Below the pieces are notes generated by a model. It was not told the origin of the DNA and searched no databases. It worked only from the letters and a program-made list of their open reading frames with translations. Below are positions 34,095 to 42,668 of a stretch of DNA of 64,000 bases, in pieces. The stretch is from Terriglobia bacterium. GTDB taxonomy: Bacteria > Acidobacteriota > Terriglobia > UBA7540. Where the stretch lies: NCBI GenBank assembly GCA_020072655.1, contig JAIQGH010000011.1:10364-74363 (forward strand), given 5' to 3'. A program made the position numbers and the translations under genes. Within the stretch, counting starts at the first letter, position 1, and each line of letters opens with the position of its first letter.

Positions 34095-36800
34095 TCACTT
34101 CTCCTCAAGGTCAAAGGCATAGCGGCCCGAGCCCACTTCCAGCGTGAGATTTCCCTCCGCATCCTGGCTCGCCCTGGCGACCCCGGGAGTGCCGGGCGTA
34201 AATTTCCCGTTTTGCCAAATGACCAGCCCGCCCTCGCGCAGGGTGAGTTCCGTCGCCTCGACCTCTTTGGGGACAACGACTGTCGCCGTGCTGTTCACAG
34301 GGACAACGACTTCGAGGGTGACCCGGCCGGGTGAGTGCTTCCAGGAAGAGGAGACCGTCCCGCGCACCGTTTCGACCGTCGCGCTCACCCCGGCGAGGTC
34401 GCGCACGATTTGGGGCGCGATGCGGATGCGCTCGTAGCCGGGCGTTTCCGGCGTAATCCCGCCCAGCGCCTGGTAGAACCAGGCGCCCACGCTGCCGAAC
34501 ATTGGGTGATTGTGAGAGTTCATCGAGGGCCCGGTTCTTTTCTCCCACAACTCCCAGAGCGTTGTTGCGCCATTGGCAATCATGTAGCCCCAACTTGGGT
34601 AGGTCGTCTTCGTCGCCAAGTCATAAGCGAGGTCCGCCTGCCCGATGCGGGAGAGAAGCGGAAGGAGGTATTTGACCCCGATGAAACCGGTCGTGACGTG
34701 CGAGTCGTTCGTGTAAACGATGTCGATGAACAGCGCCCTCCTCACCGCGCTCTGCGCCTCCTGTGGTACCAAATCGAGGAAGAGGGGCAGGGTATTGGCA
34801 GTCTGCGTCCCATTCGCGTAGAGGCCGCGCGGGGCGTTGTAGAACTCATGATGGAACGCCACTTTGATTTGCTCGCTCAGTTGTTTGTAAGCCTCGGCGT
34901 CGGCGGACTTCCCGAGCAAAGCCGCAATTTTCGCGAGAATCTGCACGTCATAGTAGTAATAGGCGTCCGAGACCAGTTCGCCCGGCGTGCGTTCGATGGC
35001 GACCCAGTCGCCGTAGTGGGAGTCACGTAGAACGTTGTCGGGAGCTTTCGAACGCAGGAACTCGACATACCTCTTCAGCCCTTCGTAGTTCTCCTCGAGG
35101 ATGCGCCGGTCGCCATACTGCTCGTACATGTACCAGGAGATCAGAGGATAAGCGGCGCCCCAGGCCGGGTCGGCGGGCCGGCTGCCGTACTTGAACGGAA
35201 CCGTATCGGTGATGGTGCCGTCCGTTCCTTGCACGTCGCGGATGTCGCGCACGAAGTTCGTATAGAAGGCCGCCATATCGAAATTGAGCATGGCCTCTTC
35301 CGCGGTCACCTGCGCGTCGCCCAGCCACCCCTGGCGCTCGTCCCGCTGATCGCAGTCGGTCGGCACGCTGTGCAGGTTGGTGCTCTGGCCCCAGTAGATG
35401 ATTTTCTGAATAGCGTTCAGGGTCGGGTTGGAACTGGTGAAGCTGCCTGTCGCTTCGACCGCGCTGCGCACCAAGCGGCCGCGCAGCGTATCGAGACTGG
35501 GCGTGCCAGGATAGCCCGTCAGCTCGACGTAGCGGAAGCCGTGATAGGTGAAGCGCGGCTCCCAGGTCTCCACGCCCTCCCCGCGCAAAATGTAAGTGTC
35601 GCGAGACTTGGCGCGCCGAATGTTTTCGCGGTTGATCGTGCCATCGTCATAAAGCAGTTCGGCGAAGCGCAGCGTGACCGCCGTGCCGCGCGGGCCGCTC
35701 ACGCGCAGTTCTGCCCAGCCGCTGAAGTTCTGCCCCAGGTCGTACACGTAGACGCCGGGCCGCGGGTTCGTCATCTTCACCGGCACCAGCGTGTCGATGA
35801 CGCGAATCGGCGGCATCATCTGCGCGGAGAGTTCGCCCCCCGGCCCCTTCGTCGCCTGTGCCGCCGGCCACGCGGAATCGTCGAATCCCGCGCGATCCCA
35901 GCCAGGGGTTTCCAGACGAGCGTCGTAAGTTTCCCCATCATATATGCTGTCGCTCGTGATAGGGCCGCGGGCGGCTTTCCAAGCGGGGTCGCTCACAATC
36001 GTTATCTGCTTGCCTCCTTCCAGTTCCACCTGCAGTTGGAGCAGGAGCGCCGGCGCGGTGTACGGGGTCGCCAGCGGCGGGCCATACTGCTTGGGGAGCA
36101 CCGCCCAGCCGTTGCCTAGCATCACCCCCACCGCATTCGTGCCCTGCTGAAGTTGCGCGGTGACATCGTAGGTGACGTAGAGGCTCCTCTTCTCGTAGGT
36201 CGTCCACGCCGGATCGAGAACGTTCGTTCCTATCTTCTGGCCATTGAGTCGCAGCTCGTAGTAGCCCAGCGCCGTCACGTAGGCGCGAGCGCGCACGACA
36301 TGGCCGGGAAGCGAAAACTGCTTGCGAAGCTCGTTCCCGCCTGTAATCCATTGCGCCTTCCATTCTCCGGGGGAAAGCAGCCCCATTTCGAAACGAGCCT
36401 CAGGGCTGTACGGGCTGGCATTGCCCTGCGCATCCCAAGTGCGAACCTTCCAGTAGTACGTGCGGCCGCTCTCCAGAGGCTTGCCGCCATAGGCGACCTG
36501 GGCGGATTGGCCGGAGGCCGTCTTGCCCGTATCCCACTGGTCTCCTTTCGCCTGCGCGAGCAGGTCGGGCGCCGTCGCCACAAGGAGTTGATACGCCGAC
36601 TGCTTCTCGCCGCGCTCCGAGTGCTGGAGCACCCAGGCGAAGCGGGGTTGGCGGGCGTCGACTCCCAGTGGGTTCGACAGGTACTCGCATCTCAGATTAC
36701 TCGGGGGCAGGGGGCCGTCCGCGCCGTAGCCGGGCGGGCAGGCCCACTCGACGCAGGTAACGAAAGGGCTGACCAGAACAACCACTCGAAGGAAATCCAT
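34095..36800 (-). CDS. Exported alpha-L-rhamnosidase (GH78)
   Basis: 901 residues with an N-terminal signal sequence. Order: Fn3-like N-terminal module (about 30-140), beta-sandwich rhamnosidase N domain (ALGYYELRLNGQKIGTNVLDPAWTTY), further beta domains, then the (alpha/alpha)6 barrel with the family motif SVPTDCDQRDERQGWLGDAQVTAEE (written here in parts: DCDQRDERQGW, GDAQVTAEE) containing acidic catalytic residues, and a C-terminal sandwich. It releases L-rhamnose from plant glycosides, pectin or flavonoids. It fits with FucP and GH35 as plant-polymer degradation. Confidence 0.94.
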   Translation of the reverse strand: MDFLRVVVLVSPFVTCVEWACPPGYGADGPLPPSNLRCEYLSNPLGVDARQPRFAWVLQHSERGEKQSAYQLLVATAPDLLAQAKGDQWDTGKTASGQSAQVAYGGKPLESGRTYYWKVRTWDAQGNASPYSPEARFEMGLLSPGEWKAQWITGGNELRKQFSLPGHVVRARAYVTALGYYELRLNGQKIGTNVLDPAWTTYEKRSLYVTYDVTAQLQQGTNAVGVMLGNGWAVLPKQYGPPLATPYTAPALLLQLQVELEGGKQITIVSDPAWKAARGPITSDSIYDGETYDARLETPGWDRAGFDDSAWPAAQATKGPGGELSAQMMPPIRVIDTLVPVKMTNPRPGVYVYDLGQNFSGWAELRVSGPRGTAVTLRFAELLYDDGTINRENIRRAKSRDTYILRGEGVETWEPRFTYHGFRYVELTGYPGTPSLDTLRGRLVRSAVEATGSFTSSNPTLNAIQKIIYWGQSTNLHSVPTDCDQRDERQGWLGDAQVTAEEAMLNFDMAAFYTNFVRDIRDVQGTDGTITDTVPFKYGSRPADPAWGAAYPLISWYMYEQYGDRRILEENYEGLKRYVEFLRSKAPDNVLRDSHYGDWVAIERTPGELVSDAYYYYDVQILAKIAALLGKSADAEAYKQLSEQIKVAFHHEFYNAPRGLYANGTQTANTLPLFLDLVPQEAQSAVRRALFIDIVYTNDSHVTTGFIGVKYLLPLLSRIGQADLAYDLATKTTYPSWGYMIANGATTLWELWEKRTGPSMNSHNHPMFGSVGAWFYQALGGITPETPGYERIRIAPQIVRDLAGVSATVETVRGTVSSSWKHSPGRVTLEVVVPVNSTATVVVPKEVEATELTLREGGLVIWQNGKFTPGTPGVARASQDAEGNLTLEVGSGRYAFDLEEK

Positions 36801-36866
36801 CAGTTGTCTCGTAGGGCACCTCTTATTCTCCGCCGGTTGTCCGTGGCACGGCCGGCGGTTCCACCT

Positions 36867-39043
36867 TTAGATCCTGAACATGTAGCCTAGCTTGACAAAG
36901 AACTGCCGCCCGACGGCGGTGCCCGGCCAGTCGCGGCGCGTGAGATAAGGTGGCGCGGTGGAGTTGAGCAGCAGGTTCTCGTAAGCGTCTGTATAACCGA
37001 CGTAGAGTGCGGTGCCGGGGTGAAGCAGGTACGTCAGCAGCAAGTCTACCCCGAACCGCTTGCTCCGTTCGAGCGCGACCAGGGAGGCGTTCGGCAGGGC
37101 GGCGTTGTAATCAAGGATCAGCCGCAGCGACAGCTCGCGGTTGAACTGATAATTCACCTTCGAGCGCAGGATATGATTCGTGAACACCACCGGCATACCG
37201 GTGACGGACTCCGGCGCCCCTCCCGGTGATCCCACTTGATTTGCGGCGTGGGCCGCAGGGTGAGCCCCAGCACCCCTTCCGAATCCGCTGCCAGGAAGGG
37301 TTTCACGCCCGCTGCGGGATAGTAATTGATGCCGGTGCCCTGGGTGAAGGAAGAATTCACCGCAAACCACTTCGTCCACTGCGAGTTGAAGTAGCCGTTG
37401 GTTTGCTGCTTACGGAATTCAAGGTTCTGATATAACTCGTAAGACTGCGAGTGCTTCGCGCCGAAGGTCGTCATCCTGGTGAGCTCGAATACAAACTCCG
37501 GCGCTACTTGCCAGTCCAGCAATTGCCCCGCGTGATTCCAGTCCATCATGGCGCTCACTTGCGGTCCGTACCCGACGACCCGTCTTCCCTCTGGGCGCCA
37601 ACGGTAGGTAAAGGTCTGCTGGACCTGCCGGATATCCACTCGCTGGATGAATCCCAGATCCGTACGAAATCCCGGGCTGCGGTCGATGTACCGGGTTTGG
37701 GAGGTGACCTTGCGGTCCATGTGGGTTAGTGCCGCAACGTAGGCCGGGCCTGCAAACCGCTGCCCATCAAGCTGCCGCGTGTTGCTGCCGATGGCTTGGG
37801 TCGCCAGATACCAGTTGCGCGGCAGCTTAAGCTGTGTGTCGAGCGCGTAGACCCGGCTGTAACTTCCCGCAAAGTCGGAGCTGGAGGCGAATATGCCAAC
37901 GTACGATTCCGAAGCAAACTCGCGCATCACCCGAACCACGCCATCCGCTGCGCGGCGGCCGGAGTCAGGGGTGCTCGCCGAGACCATCCGCCCAGGCGCA
38001 CGATCGTCCGTGGCCAAGGCACCCACAGCCCACCGGCCGTGCTTGCCGGTCATCCGTACACCGAACTGAGGATCGATGATCCGCCGTGAGAAGAAGAGTT
38101 GCTCCGGCGTGTTGAAGAACGCGGCGTTCTCAATAAACAATGGACGCTTTTCCGGAAAGTAGACCGCGTAGCGCTGGTTCACGGTCACCTGCGGTTCATC
38201 CGACTCGACCTGGCTGAAGTCGGGATTGAGAGCCACATCGACCGTGAAGGCATCTTTCAATACGGCTTTCGCGTCGAGCCCGACGCGGGCGTCATTTCCG
38301 GTGTGAATGCCGGGTATACCTGTGGCCGGCACATCGAGAAAACGCGAAGTTGAGAACATTCCGTAAGGAATAAATTGCAGATTGCGGCCCGGCGAGACCT
38401 TCTTGATGCCCTCCACGTGTCCCAATTGTCCGGTCCAGCTCGGCAGCAGGCGGCGCGTCATATAGGGCCACCAGGAGAATTCGTTGTTCCGGCCGATGAC
38501 CCGGCCCAACGCCAGTCCCCACGTCTGTTTCTCCGTGTTAGGAAACCGCAGACTCCGAAACGGGATGGCTTCGTAGACGATATAGCCGTCGGGCAGCAGC
38601 CGTCCTTCAGAATACCAGAGCGTGTCGAAACTAAAGTCGTCCACGCCGTCGGTGGTAATCCCATCCATTTGAATGCCGTAGAGGTTGGCATCAAACCAAT
38701 ACGACCGGCGATGGTCATGAAATGTGTCAATGTTAACCGTGATTCGGTCATCATAGAGCAGGTCGTCGCGCCTGGCTCTGCGGGCGCGGATTTTTGTCGG
38801 GTCATCTCTGCAGATGAAGATCACGTACAAATTCTTGTCGTCGTAAGAGAGATACGCCGTCGTCGGCTGGCTGACCGGATCGCCGTCCCCAGGATCAAAC
38901 TGGCGGAAGTCGGTGACAACCGTTTCCGCCTCGCGCGGTCTGCCGCTCAGAAAGTCCTCCAACTTCGGCGCGCGGCTGACGTGCGGAATCGCGAGGGTGG
39001 GAGTCGGCGTTGCACTCTCCCCCACGGCGTTGGAAGCAGACAA
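36867..39043 (-). pseudogene. DUF5916 / CBM9-like outer-surface protein, frameshifted
   Basis: One gene in two frames. The first part (TTG 39043 down to about 37220) has a CBM9-like N-terminal domain (TAYLSYDDKNLYVIFICRDD) and the DUF5916 beta-barrel region (NPDFSQVESDEPQVTVNQRYAVYFPEKRPLF). After TPQIKWDHREG the frame becomes garbage, while another frame continues the family from APESVTGMPVVFTNHILRSK to FVKLGYMFRI at 36867. The shift is near 37214-37225, in GGGAGGGG on the coding strand, so it could be real or a sequencing slip. The true N-terminus lies a little upstream: the frame encodes a signal-like LLVLVGLAALSASNA, but no good start codon is seen. Confidence 0.85.
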
Positions 39044-39224
39044 AGCCGCGAGCCCTACGAGAACTAGCAGCTCGGACCAGCGGAGTCGGGCGTGCAGGCA
39101 AACGCTCCTCTTCGGAGCTGGCGGAAAAGCTCGATCAGCCCGATGGGGTATGCGAACCTGTTCACTCTGAGCATAATCAACCCTCTCAAGTAGCGAGCGA
39201 CAACCTGCCTCCCGCCTTGAGCTG

Positions 39225-39252
39225 GCTCGTCACTTTCCACTTATCACTCGTC
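39225..39252. repeat. One-sided heptad array at the lutB stop codon
   Basis: Plus-strand heptads GCTCGTC, ACTTTCC, ACTTATC, ACTCGTC. On the lutB strand this reads GTGACGA, GTGATAA, GTGGAAA, GTGACGA, and the first TGA is the lutB stop codon (39251-39253). It is the same heptad as behind ispE. No inverted partner was found within the 200 bp downstream. Confidence 0.75.
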
Positions 39253-40690
39253 ACGGTTTTTCAATCTCTTTCCACCGCTCGCGAAAGGATTTCGGGGCCA
39301 GCGCCGGCAGATCGCGGCCATCCGTCCAACCGGAAGCCGGATACATGGGGACTCTGGCAATCCAGCCGTGGCGCGCCAGCAACCGCTGCCCCCAGCGGGC
39401 CAGGCGGGAGCCGAACGAGTAAACCCGCGGGCGTTTCATGGCCCACGCCCACAAACGCATCAACGTCCGCTCCCCGAGTAGCGCCCCGCGAGGAGAAGGC
39501 CCGGGCGCACGCTCCTGCACCTCACCTCGGAGATACAGAAGGAGGTCGGGAATATTGATCTTGACCGGGCAGACGTCGCGGCAGAGACCGCACAGGGACG
39601 ACGCGAACGGCAGCTCGCGGGCGTTCTGGAGGCCCATCAGTTGGGGGGTGACCAGGGCGCCAATCGGCCCGCTATAAACCCAGCCGTAGGCATGGCCGCC
39701 GATCTTGCGGAATACCGGGCAACCGTTCAGGCAGGCGCCGCAGCGGATGCAATAAAGCATCTCGCGCATCTTTTCGTCCGCGAGGGTGGCAATGCGGCCG
39801 TTATCAAGCAGAACAACGTGCATCTCCTCCGGACCATCCTCGCCCGGCCTCCTCGGTCCGGTGAGCAGCGACGTGTAGACGGTCAGCTTCTGCCCTGTTG
39901 CGGAGCGGCCGAGGAGGCGAAGGAAGACGGCCAGGTCCGCGAGGCGTGGAATCAGCTTCTCGATCCCCACCAGCGCCACATGGACGCGCGGCGCCGTCGT
40001 CAAGAAGCGGATATTCCCCTCATTCTCGATCAGCACAACCGTCCCGGTCTCCGCCACGGCGAAGTTTGCCCCACTCAAGCCCAAGCCCGCGCGCGCGAAC
40101 TTCTCGCGCAAAGTCCGGCGGGCGATCGCTGTCAATTGCTCAGGAACTTCCGTAGGTTCGGAATGCATCGATCGGACGAAGAGATCGGAGACGTCGTGGC
40201 GGGTCAGGTGCATGGCGGGGGCGACGATGTGCGCCGGGCGCTCGCCCGAGAGTTGCACGATGAACTCTCCGAGGTCCGTCTCGAAGGGCCGGATCCCCGC
40301 CCGCTCGAGCGCGGGATTCAACTCGATCTCCTCGCTCACCATCGTTTTGGCTTTCACAACTTCGCTCGCGCCGGCGCGCGCCGCAATCCCCGTGACAACG
40401 GTCCGCGCCTCCTCCGCCGATTCCGCCCAATGGACAACGCCACCCCGACGCTCGACGTTCTCGGCAAACTGCGCGAGATAGAAATCGAGATGGTCCATGA
40501 TTTCTCGCTTCAACTCGCGCGCGCGCTCGCGCAACTGCTCGAAGCCCGGCACTTCGCTGACCGCCGCCTGACGGTGCGTGAACAGACGGAGAGTCGAGGA
40601 GCGATAGGCCTCCTGCAGCCGGCTGTCGCCGAGCACCTGCCTGCCCTGCTCGTGGATCTGATTGCTGTGAATAGTGTGTTCGCTCATCAT
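39251..40690 (-). CDS. lutB: LutB-like iron-sulfur lactate-utilisation protein
   Basis: 479 residues from ATG 40690 (a second ATG follows at 40687). N-terminal LUD domain (about 60-300), then two 4Fe-4S motifs, CIRCGACLNGCPVF and CGLCRDVCPVKI. LutB works with LutA and LutC in oxidation of L-lactate to pyruvate. lutA lies immediately upstream, 41 bp away. No lutC is seen on either side. The stop codon is the first TGA of a heptad array. Confidence 0.92.
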   Translation of the reverse strand: MMSEHTIHSNQIHEQGRQVLGDSRLQEAYRSSTLRLFTHRQAAVSEVPGFEQLRERARELKREIMDHLDFYLAQFAENVERRGGVVHWAESAEEARTVVTGIAARAGASEVVKAKTMVSEEIELNPALERAGIRPFETDLGEFIVQLSGERPAHIVAPAMHLTRHDVSDLFVRSMHSEPTEVPEQLTAIARRTLREKFARAGLGLSGANFAVAETGTVVLIENEGNIRFLTTAPRVHVALVGIEKLIPRLADLAVFLRLLGRSATGQKLTVYTSLLTGPRRPGEDGPEEMHVVLLDNGRIATLADEKMREMLYCIRCGACLNGCPVFRKIGGHAYGWVYSGPIGALVTPQLMGLQNARELPFASSLCGLCRDVCPVKINIPDLLLYLRGEVQERAPGPSPRGALLGERTLMRLWAWAMKRPRVYSFGSRLARWGQRLLARHGWIARVPMYPASGWTDGRDLPALAPKSFRERWKEIEKP

Positions 40691-40696
40691 TCTTAA

Positions 40697-40726
40697 CTGT
40701 AGCGGCGGTCGCAGGCCGCCGCGACG
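40697..40726. repeat. Half paired-palindrome element in the lutA-lutB gap
   Basis: CTGTAGCGGCGGTCGCAGG then CCGCCGCGACG. The left border TGTAGCGG and the CGGCGGTC arm match the element at 11382. The second palindrome and the CGCTACAG border are missing. Confidence 0.6.
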
Positions 40727-40731
40727 TGAGA

Positions 40732-41481
40732 TCACTTTTGGCTCGCCAGGACCTCGGCCAGATGCAGCGTCCCAAGCGGCAGCCCCTTGCGGTGGATCAA
40801 CCCTGCCAAATGCATCAGGCAGCCGGAATCGTTCGCCACCAGATATTCGGCGCCGGCGGCCGCGACCGCGCGCAGCTTGTCTTCGCCCATCGCTACGGAG
40901 ACTTCCGGAAACTTCACGCTGAAGGTGCCTCCGAACCCGCAGCACGTCTGATTGTCGGCGAGCTCCACGAGCTCGATGCTCCGCACCGCGCGCAGCAGTC
41001 GCCGCGGCTCCTCCTGGACATGGAGTTCGCGCAGCAGATGGCAGGAGTCGTGATAGGCGACACGGTGGGGAAAACTCGCGCCCAGGTCTTCCACCCTCAA
41101 GATTTTCACCAGGAATTCCGAGAACTCGAAAAGGCGTGTGCGCAGCCGCTCGACTTTGGCGAGTTTTTCACTGTCGCCCTGGAAAAGCTCCGGGTAGAAG
41201 ACACGCATCATGGACGTGCACGACCCGGAAGGAGCAACCACATAGTCGGCATCATCGAACAGATCCAGAACCGTGTCGGCGACCTCCCGCGCTTCCTGGC
41301 GGTAGCCGGTGTTGAATGCCGGCTGACCGCAGCAGGTCTGCGCAAGGTTGAAGGTCACATCCACCCCCAGGCGCCGAAGGACCTTGACAACGCATTCGCC
41401 TACCTGCGGAAAAAACTGGTCGCCAAGACAGGTGATGAAGAGCGCCACGCGAAGCTTCGCCGTATTGGGAAAGTTGTTCAC
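40732..41481 (-). CDS. lutA: LutA-like cysteine-rich (CCG) iron-sulfur oxidoreductase subunit
   Basis: 249 residues. Two CCG domains: the first with TCCGQPAFNTGYRQEA (about residue 50), the second with TCCGFGGTFSVKFPEVS (about residue 185). These bind unusual Fe-S clusters in LutA, GlpC and heterodisulfide reductase. It begins MNNFPNTAKLRVALFITCLGDQFFP. Operon lutA-lutB on the minus strand with a half palindromic element in the gap; lutC is not present. Confidence 0.92.
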   Translation of the reverse strand: MNNFPNTAKLRVALFITCLGDQFFPQVGECVVKVLRRLGVDVTFNLAQTCCGQPAFNTGYRQEAREVADTVLDLFDDADYVVAPSGSCTSMMRVFYPELFQGDSEKLAKVERLRTRLFEFSEFLVKILRVEDLGASFPHRVAYHDSCHLLRELHVQEEPRRLLRAVRSIELVELADNQTCCGFGGTFSVKFPEVSVAMGEDKLRAVAAAGAEYLVANDSGCLMHLAGLIHRKGLPLGTLHLAEVLASQK

Positions 41482-41698
41482 CAGCTTATTCCCTAAACAT
41501 CCGGACCCTGCACCTGCCGCTCACCTATTCTGCGGACGCGCGCTCGGCAGGTCAAGCGCGGTGAGAAGGACTACCGACGCTACTGGATTTGCACGGTGAG
41601 GTCAAGAAAAGAACAATGAAGGCAAAGTGCGATTCAGCGCACGGCGCCGCCTTGCCAAATGATCCTTCCTCATTCACAATTCACCTGTCAGGAGAGGC

Positions 41699-42427
41699 AT
41701 GACCCTGCGCGAACAAATTCGAAAGTTATTCCGGCTGTTCCTGCTTCTTACCGTTCTCGTGGCAGTAGCGCTCTTCAGCGCGATCACCACCATTCGGCTC
41801 ACCATCCATGGTAACCAGGAAACCATGCCCAGCCTCGTGGGAATGACGCTGGCGGCGGCGGAGCGTACGGCCAGCTATAAGGGCCTGGTGGTGAAAGTCG
41901 AGGACAAGATCTTCAGCGCTCAGCGCCCTGCGGATCAGATCGTTTCGCAGCAGCCTCCGGCGGGCACCCGGATCAAAGTGGGCCAGCACGTCCACGTCAT
42001 CGTTAGTCTGGGTCCGCCGCGGGTGGCGATTCCAAACCTCGTTGGCTCAAGCCTGCGCGCGGCGCAAATCACTGCAGCGCAGCGGGGGTTAACGGTGGGC
42101 AGCGTGGCGGCCATGCCGTGGGCGGGCAACGAGGCCGACCAGGTCGTGGCCCAGGATCCACCACCCGCGACGCCGGACGTTCACAGCCTGACAATTAGTC
42201 TTCTCGTTTCTCTTGGCGAGGCTCCGCCAGCCTTCCTCTGTCCAAACGTTACGGGCCAACCACTCGCCATAGCACGTCGGGAACTTGAGAAGGCCGGAAT
42301 GAAGGTAGGAGAGATTACACCCCTCCCCGCGGCAAACACGCCAGCAGGTACGATCCTCTTCCAGACGCCAGCCCCAGGCAGCAAGATCGGCCCAGAAGCC
42401 GTCTTCAGTTTCCAAGTGAGCCAGTGA
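41699..42427 (+). CDS. Membrane-anchored triple-PASTA-domain protein
   Basis: 242 residues. One N-terminal membrane helix (FLLLTVLVAVALFSAIT) and three PASTA repeats: QETMPSLVGMTLAAAERTA, RVAIPNLVGSSLRAAQITA and PAFLCPNVTGQPLAIARRE, each with the closing V.Q.P.G pattern. PASTA domains bind muropeptides or beta-lactams, usually in Ser/Thr kinases or penicillin-binding proteins. Here there is no kinase domain, and none is encoded nearby. AGGAGAGGC precedes ATG 41699. Extracytoplasmic orientation is expected. Confidence 0.9.
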   Translation: MTLREQIRKLFRLFLLLTVLVAVALFSAITTIRLTIHGNQETMPSLVGMTLAAAERTASYKGLVVKVEDKIFSAQRPADQIVSQQPPAGTRIKVGQHVHVIVSLGPPRVAIPNLVGSSLRAAQITAAQRGLTVGSVAAMPWAGNEADQVVAQDPPPATPDVHSLTISLLVSLGEAPPAFLCPNVTGQPLAIARRELEKAGMKVGEITPLPAANTPAGTILFQTPAPGSKIGPEAVFSFQVSQ

Positions 42428-42668
42428 GAGTTGCCGTCGTGCTGGCACTTGGTCCTTTCAGAGTGCGCACCCCAAAGGAACTACTCGTCCTCCTGACGGT
42501 CCCCTAGAAAAGGCGTGAAAGCGATCTTTTCGGATGGTGAGACACAGACCTGAAGGCTCTCCCAACTATTGCAAAACTACGCTCTCCGGCACGATAACTG
42601 CTACACTCTGTCCGATAAGCCGGGCGTTTGGCCAAATTGTCTTGATTACTCGGCAATCGTTACTCTCT

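Noticed and set aside
39064-39173. Short minus-strand frame MLRVNRFAYPIGLIELFR... upstream of the DUF5916 gene
   Set aside because: Only 36 codons with no ribosome binding site or family match; more likely leader sequence of the frameshifted gene.
41666-41690. Possible small heptad array (CATTCAC, AATTCAC) upstream of the PASTA gene
   Set aside because: Only two units and no inverted partner; not distinguishable from chance.
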